A DNA stretch of 64,000 bases from MGBC114079 sp964531385 (GTDB taxonomy: Bacteria; Bacillota; Clostridia; Lachnospirales; CAG-274), in contig CAZHGC010000003.1 in NCBI GenBank assembly GCA_964531385.1, positions 82,265 through 146,264 of the forward strand, written 5' to 3'. The notes under the pieces are model-generated. The model worked only from the letters and a program-made list of their open reading frames with translations, did not search any database and was not told the DNA's origin. Position numbers and translations under genes: made by a program. Every line of letters begins with the position of its first letter. The stretch's first letter is position 1. Positions 1 to 7,114 of this stretch are shown here, piece by piece.

Positions 1-1374
1 ATTGGAAAAGGGCGTCCTTGTCTCAATTATCACATTGGGCAATGTCTTGCACCTTGCAGGGGAAATGTTTCTTTGGAGAATTATAACAAAATGACCGATG
101 AAATTGTTGATTTCCTTAACGGAAAGCACAGCGACATTATTAAAAATCTTGAAAAAGAAATGGAGACGGCTTCGGAAAATCTTGAGTTTGAAAAAGCGGC
201 TGAATTTAGAGACAAAATTTTGGCAATTAAAAAGCTTGATGAGCGTCAAATTATTGAAAATATGTCTATGGAAGACAGAGACGTTATTGCATTTGCAAGG
301 GCGGATTCGGAGGCTTTGGTTCAGGTGTTCTTTATACGAGGCGGAAAAATGACGGGAAGAGAGCATTTTATGCTTAATAACGTTGACGGGATTTCACGAC
401 AGGAACTTATGACAGATTTTGTTAAACGATTTTACGGGGGAACTCCTTTTGTTCCGAAAGAACTTATTTTGCAGGAAAAGCTTGAGGACGAAGACGAAAT
501 TTTAAAATGGCTTTCATACATTAAAGGTCAAAAGGTTTTGGCGACTTATCCTCAAAAGGGCGAGAAATTTAAGCTTGTTGAGCTTGCCTCAAAAAATGCG
601 ATTATTACCCTTGAGCAATTTGGTGAAGAAATTAAAAGAGAAAAAAGGCGGACTTTTGGTGCTTTGGAAGAAATTAAAAATGCTTTGGAAGTTGATTTTG
701 ACCTTGACAGAATTGAATCTTATGATATTTCAAATACACAGGGTGTTGATTCGGTTGGGTCTATGATTGTTTTTGAGTATGGAAAGCCAAAGAGAAGCGA
801 TTATAGAAAATTTAAAATAAAGACGGTTTTTGGAGCTGACGATTATGCAAGTATGCAAGAAGTTATTACACGACGTTTTTTGAGATATTTGAAAGAAAAT
901 TCCGAAAACGAGGAAAACGGAAAGTTTAATAAAATGCCGGACATTATTTTTCTTGATGGCGGAAAGGGTCAGATTAGCGTTGTTTTAGATGCTCTTGCCA
1001 AACTTAATTTGAACGTTCCCGTTTGCGGAATGGTTAAAGACGACCACCACAGAACGAGGGGGCTTATTTACAACAATCGGGAAATACTTTTTTCGACAAA
1101 TTCGGAAGGATTTAAGCTTATTACAAGAATTCAAGACGAGGTTCACCGATTTGCAATTGAATATCACAGAAAGTTGCGACAGAAAAATCAAGTTAAATCT
1201 ATTCTTGAAGATATTAAAGGTATTGGCGAGAGCAGAAGAAAGGCACTTATTAAACATTTTGGTTCGATTGAAAATATTAGAAAAGCTGATGTTTTGGAAC
1301 TTAAAGAGGTTGAAAGTATGAATGAGACGGCGGCAGAGGCTGTTTTTAATTTTTTTAGAGGGAAAAAAGAATAA
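1..1374 (+). CDS. uvrC: UvrABC system protein C (partial, 5' end outside window)
   Basis: Excinuclease subunit that makes both incisions around a DNA lesion after UvrA/UvrB recognition. The reading frame is open from base 1. It reads GRPCLNYHIGQCLAPC before the first possible internal start, which is the conserved end of the GIY-YIG half, so the gene began upstream of the window. The UVR domain that binds UvrB follows (around codons 55-95 of the visible part), then the RNase H-like 3' half with SYDISNTQG and FLDGGKGQ, and a C-terminal helix-hairpin-helix region (IKGIGESRRKALIKHFGS). The visible part is 457 codons of the roughly 600 usual for the family. No clear terminator follows the stop. 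The promoter for the next operon lies about 55 bases downstream. Confidence 0.97.
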   Translation: MGKGRPCLNYHIGQCLAPCRGNVSLENYNKMTDEIVDFLNGKHSDIIKNLEKEMETASENLEFEKAAEFRDKILAIKKLDERQIIENMSMEDRDVIAFARADSEALVQVFFIRGGKMTGREHFMLNNVDGISRQELMTDFVKRFYGGTPFVPKELILQEKLEDEDEILKWLSYIKGQKVLATYPQKGEKFKLVELASKNAIITLEQFGEEIKREKRRTFGALEEIKNALEVDFDLDRIESYDISNTQGVDSVGSMIVFEYGKPKRSDYRKFKIKTVFGADDYASMQEVITRRFLRYLKENSENEENGKFNKMPDIIFLDGGKGQISVVLDALAKLNLNVPVCGMVKDDHHRTRGLIYNNREILFSTNSEGFKLITRIQDEVHRFAIEYHRKLRQKNQVKSILEDIKGIGESRRKALIKHFGSIENIRKADVLELKEVESMNETAAEAVFNFFRGKKE

Positions 1375-1429
1375 ATCTATTTTTGAACAATGTTAATTTG
1401 TTTGTTTTTAGTAAAATTTATTAATGGGA

Positions 1430-1458
1430 TTGAAAAAAAATTTGTTTTGCGGTATTAT
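1430..1458 (+). promoter_or_regulatory. Candidate sigma-A promoter for the hprK operon
   Basis: TTGAAA at 1430-1435 and TATTAT at 1453-1458 are separated by 17 bases. It would give a leader of about 205 bases before hprK. I saw no convincing RNA fold in that leader. Confidence 0.45.
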
Positions 1459-1671
1459 TATATTTAGATAACATCGTGTGTGATTTTAAATGTGTGATAT
1501 TGTTTTTTTAAAAGAGTTGTTGCAATTATGGGTTGTTTTTTGTTATGTGTATTTTTTGTTTAAATACAAAGACGATGTTGCATAATTTGATATGGCAGAG
1601 AAAGGCATTTGTTAAATTATAATTATGCGGTATTGTTTAAACAGTTTTTACTTTTTGGGAGGAAGTTTATT

Positions 1672-2592
1672 ATGTATTCGGTTTCTTTGAAAGAGATTAT
1701 TGAAGAATTTGGTTTAAAAAATCTTACGGAAAATGTTGATATTGAGGGAAGGCTTGTTGAAAGCCCCGAAATTAACAGACCGGCTTTACAACTTGCGGGA
1801 TTTTTTGAATATTTCAGCAACGAAAGACTTCAAATTATTGGGATTGTTGAATATACTTATTTGAGCAAAATGTCTTCGGAAGAAAGAGCGGAAACAATTA
1901 AAAAGGTTTTTAGCCACAAAATTCCTGCGGTTATTATGTGCAGAGAGCTTGAAGCTTTTCCGGAAATGCTTGCTTGTGCAAGCGAGTATAATATTCCTAT
2001 TTTGCAGACTGATACGACAACTTCCGATTTTATGGGTGAAGTTATACGCTGGCTTAATGTTCAGCTTGCACCGAGAACCACTATGCACGGTGTTTTGGTT
2101 GACGTTTACGGAGAAGGAATTTTGATTATTGGTGAAAGCGGAATTGGAAAAAGCGAGGTTGCTCTTGAACTTATTAAAAGAGGTCATCGTCTTGTTGCAG
2201 ATGATGCGGTTGAAATTAAAAGAGTTTCGCACGAAACTTTGCTTGGAAGCTGTCCGGAACTTATAAGATATTTTATCGAAGTTAGAGGCGTTGGAATTAT
2301 TAACGTTAAACAGATGTTTGGCGTTCAATCTGTTAAAGAGGCTCAGGGAATTGACCTTGTTATTAAATTTGAAGCTTGGGAAAACGGCAGAGAATATGAC
2401 AGGCTTGGTCTTGAAGAAGAATATATGGATATTTTGGACAACAAAGTTGTTTGTCACACAATTCCCGTTAGGCCGGGACGTAACCTTGCTATGATTTGCG
2501 AGTCGGCGGCAATTAACAGGAGACAGAAGAAAATGGGATATAATGCCGCTATGGATTTGAGCGAAAGAGTTGTTGGAAATATGAAAAGATAA
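1672..2592 (+). CDS. hprK: HPr kinase/phosphorylase
   Basis: Bifunctional enzyme that phosphorylates and dephosphorylates the regulatory serine of HPr or Crh, the central switch of carbon catabolite control in Gram-positive bacteria. The 306-residue product has the usual length. The Walker A loop GESGIGKS lies at residues 154-161. The HprK signature EVRGVGIINVKQMFG starts near residue 203. ADDAVEIKR in between matches the catalytic region. An in-frame start exists 21 codons upstream, but the ATG at 1672 has a GGGAGG ribosome binding site seven bases ahead and gives the family's usual N-terminus. It is first in a six-gene operon that ends with a Crh-like gene, a likely substrate of this kinase. 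Confidence 0.97.
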   Translation: MYSVSLKEIIEEFGLKNLTENVDIEGRLVESPEINRPALQLAGFFEYFSNERLQIIGIVEYTYLSKMSSEERAETIKKVFSHKIPAVIMCRELEAFPEMLACASEYNIPILQTDTTTSDFMGEVIRWLNVQLAPRTTMHGVLVDVYGEGILIIGESGIGKSEVALELIKRGHRLVADDAVEIKRVSHETLLGSCPELIRYFIEVRGVGIINVKQMFGVQSVKEAQGIDLVIKFEAWENGREYDRLGLEEEYMDILDNKVVCHTIPVRPGRNLAMICESAAINRRQKKMGYNAAMDLSERVVGNMKR

Positions 2593-2604
2593 TCGGAGGC
2601 AAAT

Positions 2605-3552
2605 ATGTATTATATTGGCATTGATTTTGGCGGAACAAATATTTCGGCGGGCATTGTTAATGATTTTGGCGAAATTTTGGCAAAAAAAAGCAAGCCGACA
2701 AAAAGCGAACGGCATTACAGTGAAATTATTGCCGATATGGCGGAAGTTTGCAAAGAACTTTTGAGCGAACTTGATATTGACCAAAAATCTGTTTTGGGAA
2801 TTGGAATTGGCTCTCCGGGAAGTCTTGATATTGAAAACGGAGTTGTTCTTTATATGAACAACGTTAATTTTTCCAACGTTAATTTAAAAAAAGAACTTGG
2901 CAAGTTTTTTGATATTCCTGTTTTTATCGATAATGATGCAAATTGTGCGGCTTTTGGAGAAAGCATTTCGGGGGCTTGCAAGGGCAAAAAAAATTCTGTT
3001 ACGATAACTTTGGGAACGGGGATTGGCGGAGGAATTATCATTGACGGGAAAATTTACAGGGGAAGTTTTTCTTGCGGTGGAGAAATTGGTCACATTGTTA
3101 TTGAGCACAACGGCAGACAATGTACTTGCGGAAGAAAGGGTTGTTTTGAGGCATATTGCTCGGCAACTGCTCTTGTTAAAAGAGCTGAAGAGCTTGCGAA
3201 AAAAAATATAAATTCTATACTGTTTAAATCTGTTTTGGGTGATGTTTCGAAAATTAATCCGAAGTTGTTATTTGAACTTTCACGAAAAGATGAACCGATT
3301 TCAAAATTTATTGTTGATGAATATATTGAATATTTGGCTGATGGAATTACAAACCTTGTTAATGTGTTTCAGCCAGATATTGTTGCTGTTGGCGGAGGAA
3401 TTTGCAATCAGGGCGATTATCTTCTTGAACCGCTTGTTAAGCTTGTTGAAAGAGACGTTTATGGCGGAGTTTTGAAAACAAAAATTGTTAGGGCAGAGCT
3501 TGGAAACGATGCAGGGATTGTTGGCGCAGCTATGCTTGGAAGAAGAAATTAA
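2605..3552 (+). CDS. glk: ROK family glucokinase
   Basis: Sugar kinase of the ROK family, most likely forming glucose 6-phosphate from glucose in the cytoplasm. The 315-residue protein starts with the phosphate-binding motif IGIDFGGTN (residues 4-12). It contains the ROK zinc motif CTCGRKGCFEAY near residues 173-184, and the glycine-rich stretches TLGTGIGGGIIIDGK and IVAVGGGIC. It begins 12 bases after hprK behind a CGGAGG site, so the two are probably cotranscribed. Placing a glucokinase beside the carbon-control kinase links sugar entry with its regulator. A related hexose kinase (fructose, N-acetylglucosamine or N-acetylmannosamine) cannot be excluded from sequence alone. Confidence 0.9.
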   Translation: MYYIGIDFGGTNISAGIVNDFGEILAKKSKPTKSERHYSEIIADMAEVCKELLSELDIDQKSVLGIGIGSPGSLDIENGVVLYMNNVNFSNVNLKKELGKFFDIPVFIDNDANCAAFGESISGACKGKKNSVTITLGTGIGGGIIIDGKIYRGSFSCGGEIGHIVIEHNGRQCTCGRKGCFEAYCSATALVKRAEELAKKNINSILFKSVLGDVSKINPKLLFELSRKDEPISKFIVDEYIEYLADGITNLVNVFQPDIVAVGGGICNQGDYLLEPLVKLVERDVYGGVLKTKIVRAELGNDAGIVGAAMLGRRN

Positions 3553-3572
3553 TTTTTTGAGGCGGTGATGTT

Positions 3573-4472
3573 TTGAATAATTTTAGGAGCATTTTTGAAA
3601 ACCAATTTCAAAATGTTTTGTTTGATGAGCCTATGAAAAAGCATACTACTTTCAGAATTGGCGGAAATGCTGATGTTTTTGTTGTTCCGAAAAGCGTTGG
3701 GGAAGTTGAAAAAGCTGTTGGAATTTGCAAAAAAGAGGATATTCCGTTTTATGTTATTGGAAACGGTTCAAATGTTTTAGTTGGTGACGGCGGTTTTAGA
3801 GGAGTTATTATTCAACTTTTTAAAAATTTTGGGAATGTTGAAGTTTTTGAAAACGTTATTAAAGCCGACAGCGGTGCTCTTTTGACGGCTGTTTCAAAAA
3901 AGGCTCTTGAATGTTCGCTTTCGGGGCTTGAATTTGCGGCGGGAATTCCGGGAACTGTTGGCGGTGGCGTTTGTATGAATGCCGGTGCTTATGGTGGAGA
4001 ACTTAAAGATGTTGTGCAAAAAATTACGGTTTTGCACGACGGAAAAGTTTTTGATATTTCTTCTGAAGATGCTTGCTTTGAATATCGAAACAGCAAAATT
4101 CTTAAAGAAAAGATGCTTGTTATTTCCACCGAAATGTGTTTGGAAAAGGGCGTTTATTCTGAGATTAAAGAAAAGATGAATGAATTTAACAAAATGAGAA
4201 CAGAAAAACAGCCTCTTGAATTTCCGAGTGCGGGAAGCACATTTAAAAGACCCGAAGGTTATTTTGCGGGTAAACTTATTATGGATTCGGGGCTTAGAGG
4301 GTATTCGGTTGGAGATGCGGTTGTTTCTGAAAAGCATTGCGGTTTTGTTATTAACAAGGGAAACGCAAGTGCAAAAGATGTTTTGACGCTTATTAACAAC
4401 GTTAAGGAAATTGTTTTTGAAAAATTTGGTGTTGTTCTTGAGCCGGAAGTTAGAGTTATTGGCGAATTTTAA
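3573..4472 (+). CDS. murB: UDP-N-acetylenolpyruvoylglucosamine reductase
   Basis: FAD enzyme that reduces UDP-GlcNAc-enolpyruvate to UDP-MurNAc, the second committed step of peptidoglycan precursor synthesis. The 299-residue protein shows the FAD-binding stretch VIGNGSNVLVGDGG, the segment GLEFAAGIPGTVGG, the catalytic serine region SAGSTFKRPEGYFAGKLI, and the C-terminal LEPEVRVIG with the conserved Glu. This is the short (type II-like) MurB seen in Firmicutes. The start is TTG: GAGGCGG sits eight bases ahead and no ATG fits. It is third in the hprK operon, 20 bases after the glucokinase. The hprK-murB-rapZ-whiA order is common in Clostridia. Confidence 0.96.
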   Translation: MNNFRSIFENQFQNVLFDEPMKKHTTFRIGGNADVFVVPKSVGEVEKAVGICKKEDIPFYVIGNGSNVLVGDGGFRGVIIQLFKNFGNVEVFENVIKADSGALLTAVSKKALECSLSGLEFAAGIPGTVGGGVCMNAGAYGGELKDVVQKITVLHDGKVFDISSEDACFEYRNSKILKEKMLVISTEMCLEKGVYSEIKEKMNEFNKMRTEKQPLEFPSAGSTFKRPEGYFAGKLIMDSGLRGYSVGDAVVSEKHCGFVINKGNASAKDVLTLINNVKEIVFEKFGVVLEPEVRVIGEF

Positions 4473-4487
4473 AAAAGGAATGGTTTT

Positions 4488-5354
4488 ATGCAATTTGTTA
4501 TTATAACAGGTATGTCGGGGGCAGGGAAAAGCCTTGTTTTGAAATTTCTTGAAGATATTGATTTTTTTTGTGTTGATAATTTGCCACCGTCTTTAATTCC
4601 TAAGTTTGTTGAACTTTGCAAAATGCCCGAGGTTGGGATTGAAAAAGTTGCTTTGGGAATTGATATTCGAGGCGGAAAGCTTTTTAATGATTTGCTTACG
4701 TGTGTTTCGGAAATTCAAAATGAAAATCACAAAATAAGCATTTTGTTTCTTGACGCATCTGATGAAATTCTTCTTAAAAGATTTAAAGAATCGAGAAGAA
4801 ACCACCCTCTTGCAAGGGGCGAACGGCTTATTAACGGAATTATGCGAGAAAGAGACCTTTTGCGTGATGTTAAGAGGCGTGCTGATTATATTATTGACAC
4901 AAGTTATATTCTTACAAGACAACTTAAAGAAAAAATTAATGATATTTTTGTTGAAAACAAAGATTTTGAAAGCTTGATGATTACTGTTTTGTCTTTTGGT
5001 TTTAAATATGGTATTCCGAGCGATTCGGACTTGGTTTTTGATGTTAGATTTATTCCAAACCCTTTTTATGTTTCTGAACTTAAAACATTGACGGGAAACG
5101 ATATTAAAGTTCGTGATTATGTTATGCAATGGGACGAGAGCAGGCAATTTCTTGAAAAGCTTGATGATATGGTTTCTTTCCTTATTCCGAATTATATTAA
5201 AGAGGGGAAAAATCAGCTTGTTATTTCAATTGGCTGTACGGGGGGGAAACATCGCTCGGTTACCCTTGCAAACGAATTGTCACGTTCTTTGCAAAAATAT
5301 GGGCATAGCGTTATTATTAATCACAGAGATATTGACAAAGACGCAAAAAGATAG
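4488..5354 (+). CDS. rapZ: RNase adapter / nucleotide-binding protein RapZ (YvcJ)
   Basis: GTP/ATP-binding P-loop protein. In Enterobacteria RapZ controls glmS small RNAs, and in Bacillus YvcJ affects competence; the role in Clostridia is less clear. The 288-residue product has Walker A GMSGAGKS at residues 8-15, the LFLDASDEILLKRFKESRRNHPL segment in the middle, and the C-terminal GCTGGKHRSV motif typical of the family. It starts 15 bases after murB with an AAAGGA-type site and precedes whiA. In Bacillus yvcK lies between these two genes; here it does not. Confidence 0.95.
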   Translation: MQFVIITGMSGAGKSLVLKFLEDIDFFCVDNLPPSLIPKFVELCKMPEVGIEKVALGIDIRGGKLFNDLLTCVSEIQNENHKISILFLDASDEILLKRFKESRRNHPLARGERLINGIMRERDLLRDVKRRADYIIDTSYILTRQLKEKINDIFVENKDFESLMITVLSFGFKYGIPSDSDLVFDVRFIPNPFYVSELKTLTGNDIKVRDYVMQWDESRQFLEKLDDMVSFLIPNYIKEGKNQLVISIGCTGGKHRSVTLANELSRSLQKYGHSVIINHRDIDKDAKR

Positions 5355-5385
5355 TATATTTTCTATATTGTAGAGTGGTGATTGT

Positions 5386-6327
5386 ATGTCGTTTTCTTCA
5401 GATGTTAAAGACGAACTTTTTAATTTTTATGACGGCAACAGGCATTGTAATATTGCTGAACTTTTGGCGATTTTGCTTACTTGCGGAGAGTTTTCTTATG
5501 GTTTTGGAAATTCATATTTGAAAATTCAAACCGAAAATAAATTTGCCGCAGTTAAATGTTATAATCTTATTAAAATGCTTTTTGGCTGTGAATGTGAAGT
5601 TTTTTCAAGATTTGGCTGTGGCAGTAAAAAAAGCGGATTGTATTTTGTTGCGGTTTTTAATAAACAAGCTGTTTTTAATATTTTGAATGCAACAGGGCTT
5701 ATTGATGATGATATTGTTTCTAAAAAAATTAATTCTGTTGTGGTTGGAAGTGTTTGTTGCAAGAGAGCATTTGTTAGAGGTGCTTTCCTTGCTTCGGGGT
5801 CTTTATGCAACCCCGAAAGAAATTATCATCTTGAATTTGTTGAGGCGGATTTTGAATTTGCCGAGGCACTTAAAGAAATTATTAACAGCTTTGATGTTGA
5901 ATCGAAAGTTGTTGAAAGAAAGAAACATTTTGTTGTTTATGTTAAAGAGGGCGAGCAAATTGTTGAGCTTTTGAACGTTATGTCCGCTCATAAAGCCCTT
6001 ATGGATTTGGAGAATGTCAGAATTATTAAAGATGTTAGAAACAATGTTAATCGAATTGTTAATTGTGAAACGGCAAATTTGAACAAAGTTGTTTTGGCAT
6101 CGGTTAGACAGCGTGAGGAAATTGAATATATTCAAAAAACGGTTGGGTTATCATATTTGCCTAAGCAACTTGAGGAAATTGCTTTAATTAGGCTTCAATA
6201 TCCCGACTTGAGCCTGAAAGAGCTTGGGCAAATGTTAATTCCGCCTGTCGGAAAATCGGGCGTGAATCATAGATTAAAGAAAATAATAAGTATTGCGGAG
6301 AATTTAAGGGAGGAAATTATATGGTAG
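5386..6327 (+). CDS. whiA: DNA-binding protein WhiA
   Basis: Regulator with a LAGLIDADG homing-endonuclease-like N-terminal fold that has lost nuclease activity, plus a C-terminal helix-turn-helix. It is needed for sporulation control in Streptomyces and for cell division and chromosome segregation in Bacillus. The 313-residue protein starts MSFSSDVKDELF. It has the conserved CCKRAFVRGAFLASGS segment in the middle and LSLKELGQMLIPPVGKSGVNHRLKK at the end, which is the HTH signature. The ATG at 5386 follows a GAGTGG-like site. The last seven bases overlap the start of the Crh-like gene, so translation is probably coupled. Confidence 0.96.
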   Translation: MSFSSDVKDELFNFYDGNRHCNIAELLAILLTCGEFSYGFGNSYLKIQTENKFAAVKCYNLIKMLFGCECEVFSRFGCGSKKSGLYFVAVFNKQAVFNILNATGLIDDDIVSKKINSVVVGSVCCKRAFVRGAFLASGSLCNPERNYHLEFVEADFEFAEALKEIINSFDVESKVVERKKHFVVYVKEGEQIVELLNVMSAHKALMDLENVRIIKDVRNNVNRIVNCETANLNKVVLASVRQREEIEYIQKTVGLSYLPKQLEEIALIRLQYPDLSLKELGQMLIPPVGKSGVNHRLKKIISIAENLREEIIW

Positions 6328-6566
6328 AACAAAAAATTAAAATCGAGTCAGACTTGGAAGCAAGACCTGCTGCATTGTTTGTTCAGGCTGCAAGCAAATT
6401 TTCAAGCAATATCAAAGTTAAAGTTGATAACAAAACCGTTAACGCAAAAAGTATTATGGGAATTATTTCTCTTGGTATTCTTGATGGGCAAGATGTTGTT
6501 ATTATGGCTGACGGCGATGATGAAATGAACGCTGTTGACGAACTTAAAAAGATTTTGACTCAATAA
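6321..6566 (+). CDS. crh: Crh-like HPr paralogue lacking the catalytic histidine
   Basis: 81-residue protein with the HPr fold. Position 13, equivalent to His15 of HPr in LEARPAALFVQ, is Glu. The regulatory serine is kept in NAKSIMGIISL (Ser44, equivalent to Ser46). Bacillus Crh has Gln at this site and the same ARPAALFVQ and NAKSIMG sequences, and it also ends a yvcJ-yvcL-crh cluster. The protein should therefore be unable to pass phosphate in the sugar PTS. It should act as an HprK substrate and, when phosphorylated on serine, as a corepressor of CcpA. It is two residues shorter than Bacillus Crh before the motif. It overlaps whiA by seven bases behind GGAGG. A true PTS HPr must be encoded elsewhere. 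Confidence 0.92.
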   Translation: MVEQKIKIESDLEARPAALFVQAASKFSSNIKVKVDNKTVNAKSIMGIISLGILDGQDVVIMADGDDEMNAVDELKKILTQ

Positions 6567-6573
6567 TTTTTTG

Positions 6574-6600
6574 GGCTGTCGATTTTATCGGCAGCCTTTT
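6574..6600 (+). terminator. Rho-independent terminator of the hprK-crh operon
   Basis: GGCTGTCG (6574-6581) pairs with CGGCAGCC (6589-6596) over a seven-base loop, with one G-U pair, and is followed by TTTT. It lies seven bases after the crh stop. Confidence 0.8.
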
Positions 6601-7114
6601 AAAAACAGTTGTTTTACTTGCTTTGTTTTCAACGCTGTTTTTGACGTTTTATTATTTGATTTGTTATTTTTGAAATTTTAAAAACGAGTGTTTTACTATT
6701 GGTTTGACACTTGTTTTTTTATTTTGGCAAAAGTTACAAATATTTTGATAAAATTTTTATCTTATTTTTCTTAAAATTGCTATGTTGACCTTTGACTTTT
6801 GTGCTAATTGATTATATAATTATTATGTGTAGTTGTGACTTACGGATTGTTATTTCTGTTTGTCGGTTTTTAAAAAATTTTATATAAATAAGGCTTTTAA
6901 AAATTCGTAAAATTAAAGGGTTGAAATTGTTATGTGAACTTGGCATATTTGCAGAAATTTCGACTGTTTATTTTAACCAATTGAGTTTATCCTTTGCTTT
7001 TTTAGGATTATATATCGGTTTTGTTTAAATCTGCCGATATTTGGCTTTTTGCCATTGGTTATTTAAGTTCTTATTTTACAAAAAGCATTTTATTTTATGT
7101 GCAGGAGGTATTGT
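6601..7114. other. Non-coding region: promoter and long leader of the surface-protein operon
   Basis: Just over 500 bases without a supported gene. It holds the promoter at 6792-6820 and a leader that can fold: AACCAAT (6975-6981) can pair with ATTGGTT (7054-7060), enclosing a perfect seven-base hairpin ATATCGG/CCGATAT (7012-7018 with 7034-7040). The short open frame that starts at 7021 has no ribosome binding site and is not a gene. Confidence 0.5.
6792..6820 (+). promoter_or_regulatory. Strong candidate promoter for the giant surface proteins
   Basis: TTGACT at 6792-6797 and TATAAT at 6815-6820 with a 17-base spacer, which is close to the sigma-A consensus. Transcription would start near 6827 and leave a leader of about 290 bases. 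Confidence 0.65.

Noticed and set aside
1786..2784. Long open frame on the minus strand opposite hprK
   Set aside because: Heavy use of GTT, CTT and AAA codons in hprK leaves its complement free of stops. There is no ribosome binding site, and the translation (Asn/Phe/Lys-rich) matches nothing. Similar frames opposite murB (3894-4493), rapZ (4593-5147) and the surface genes were dropped for the same reason.
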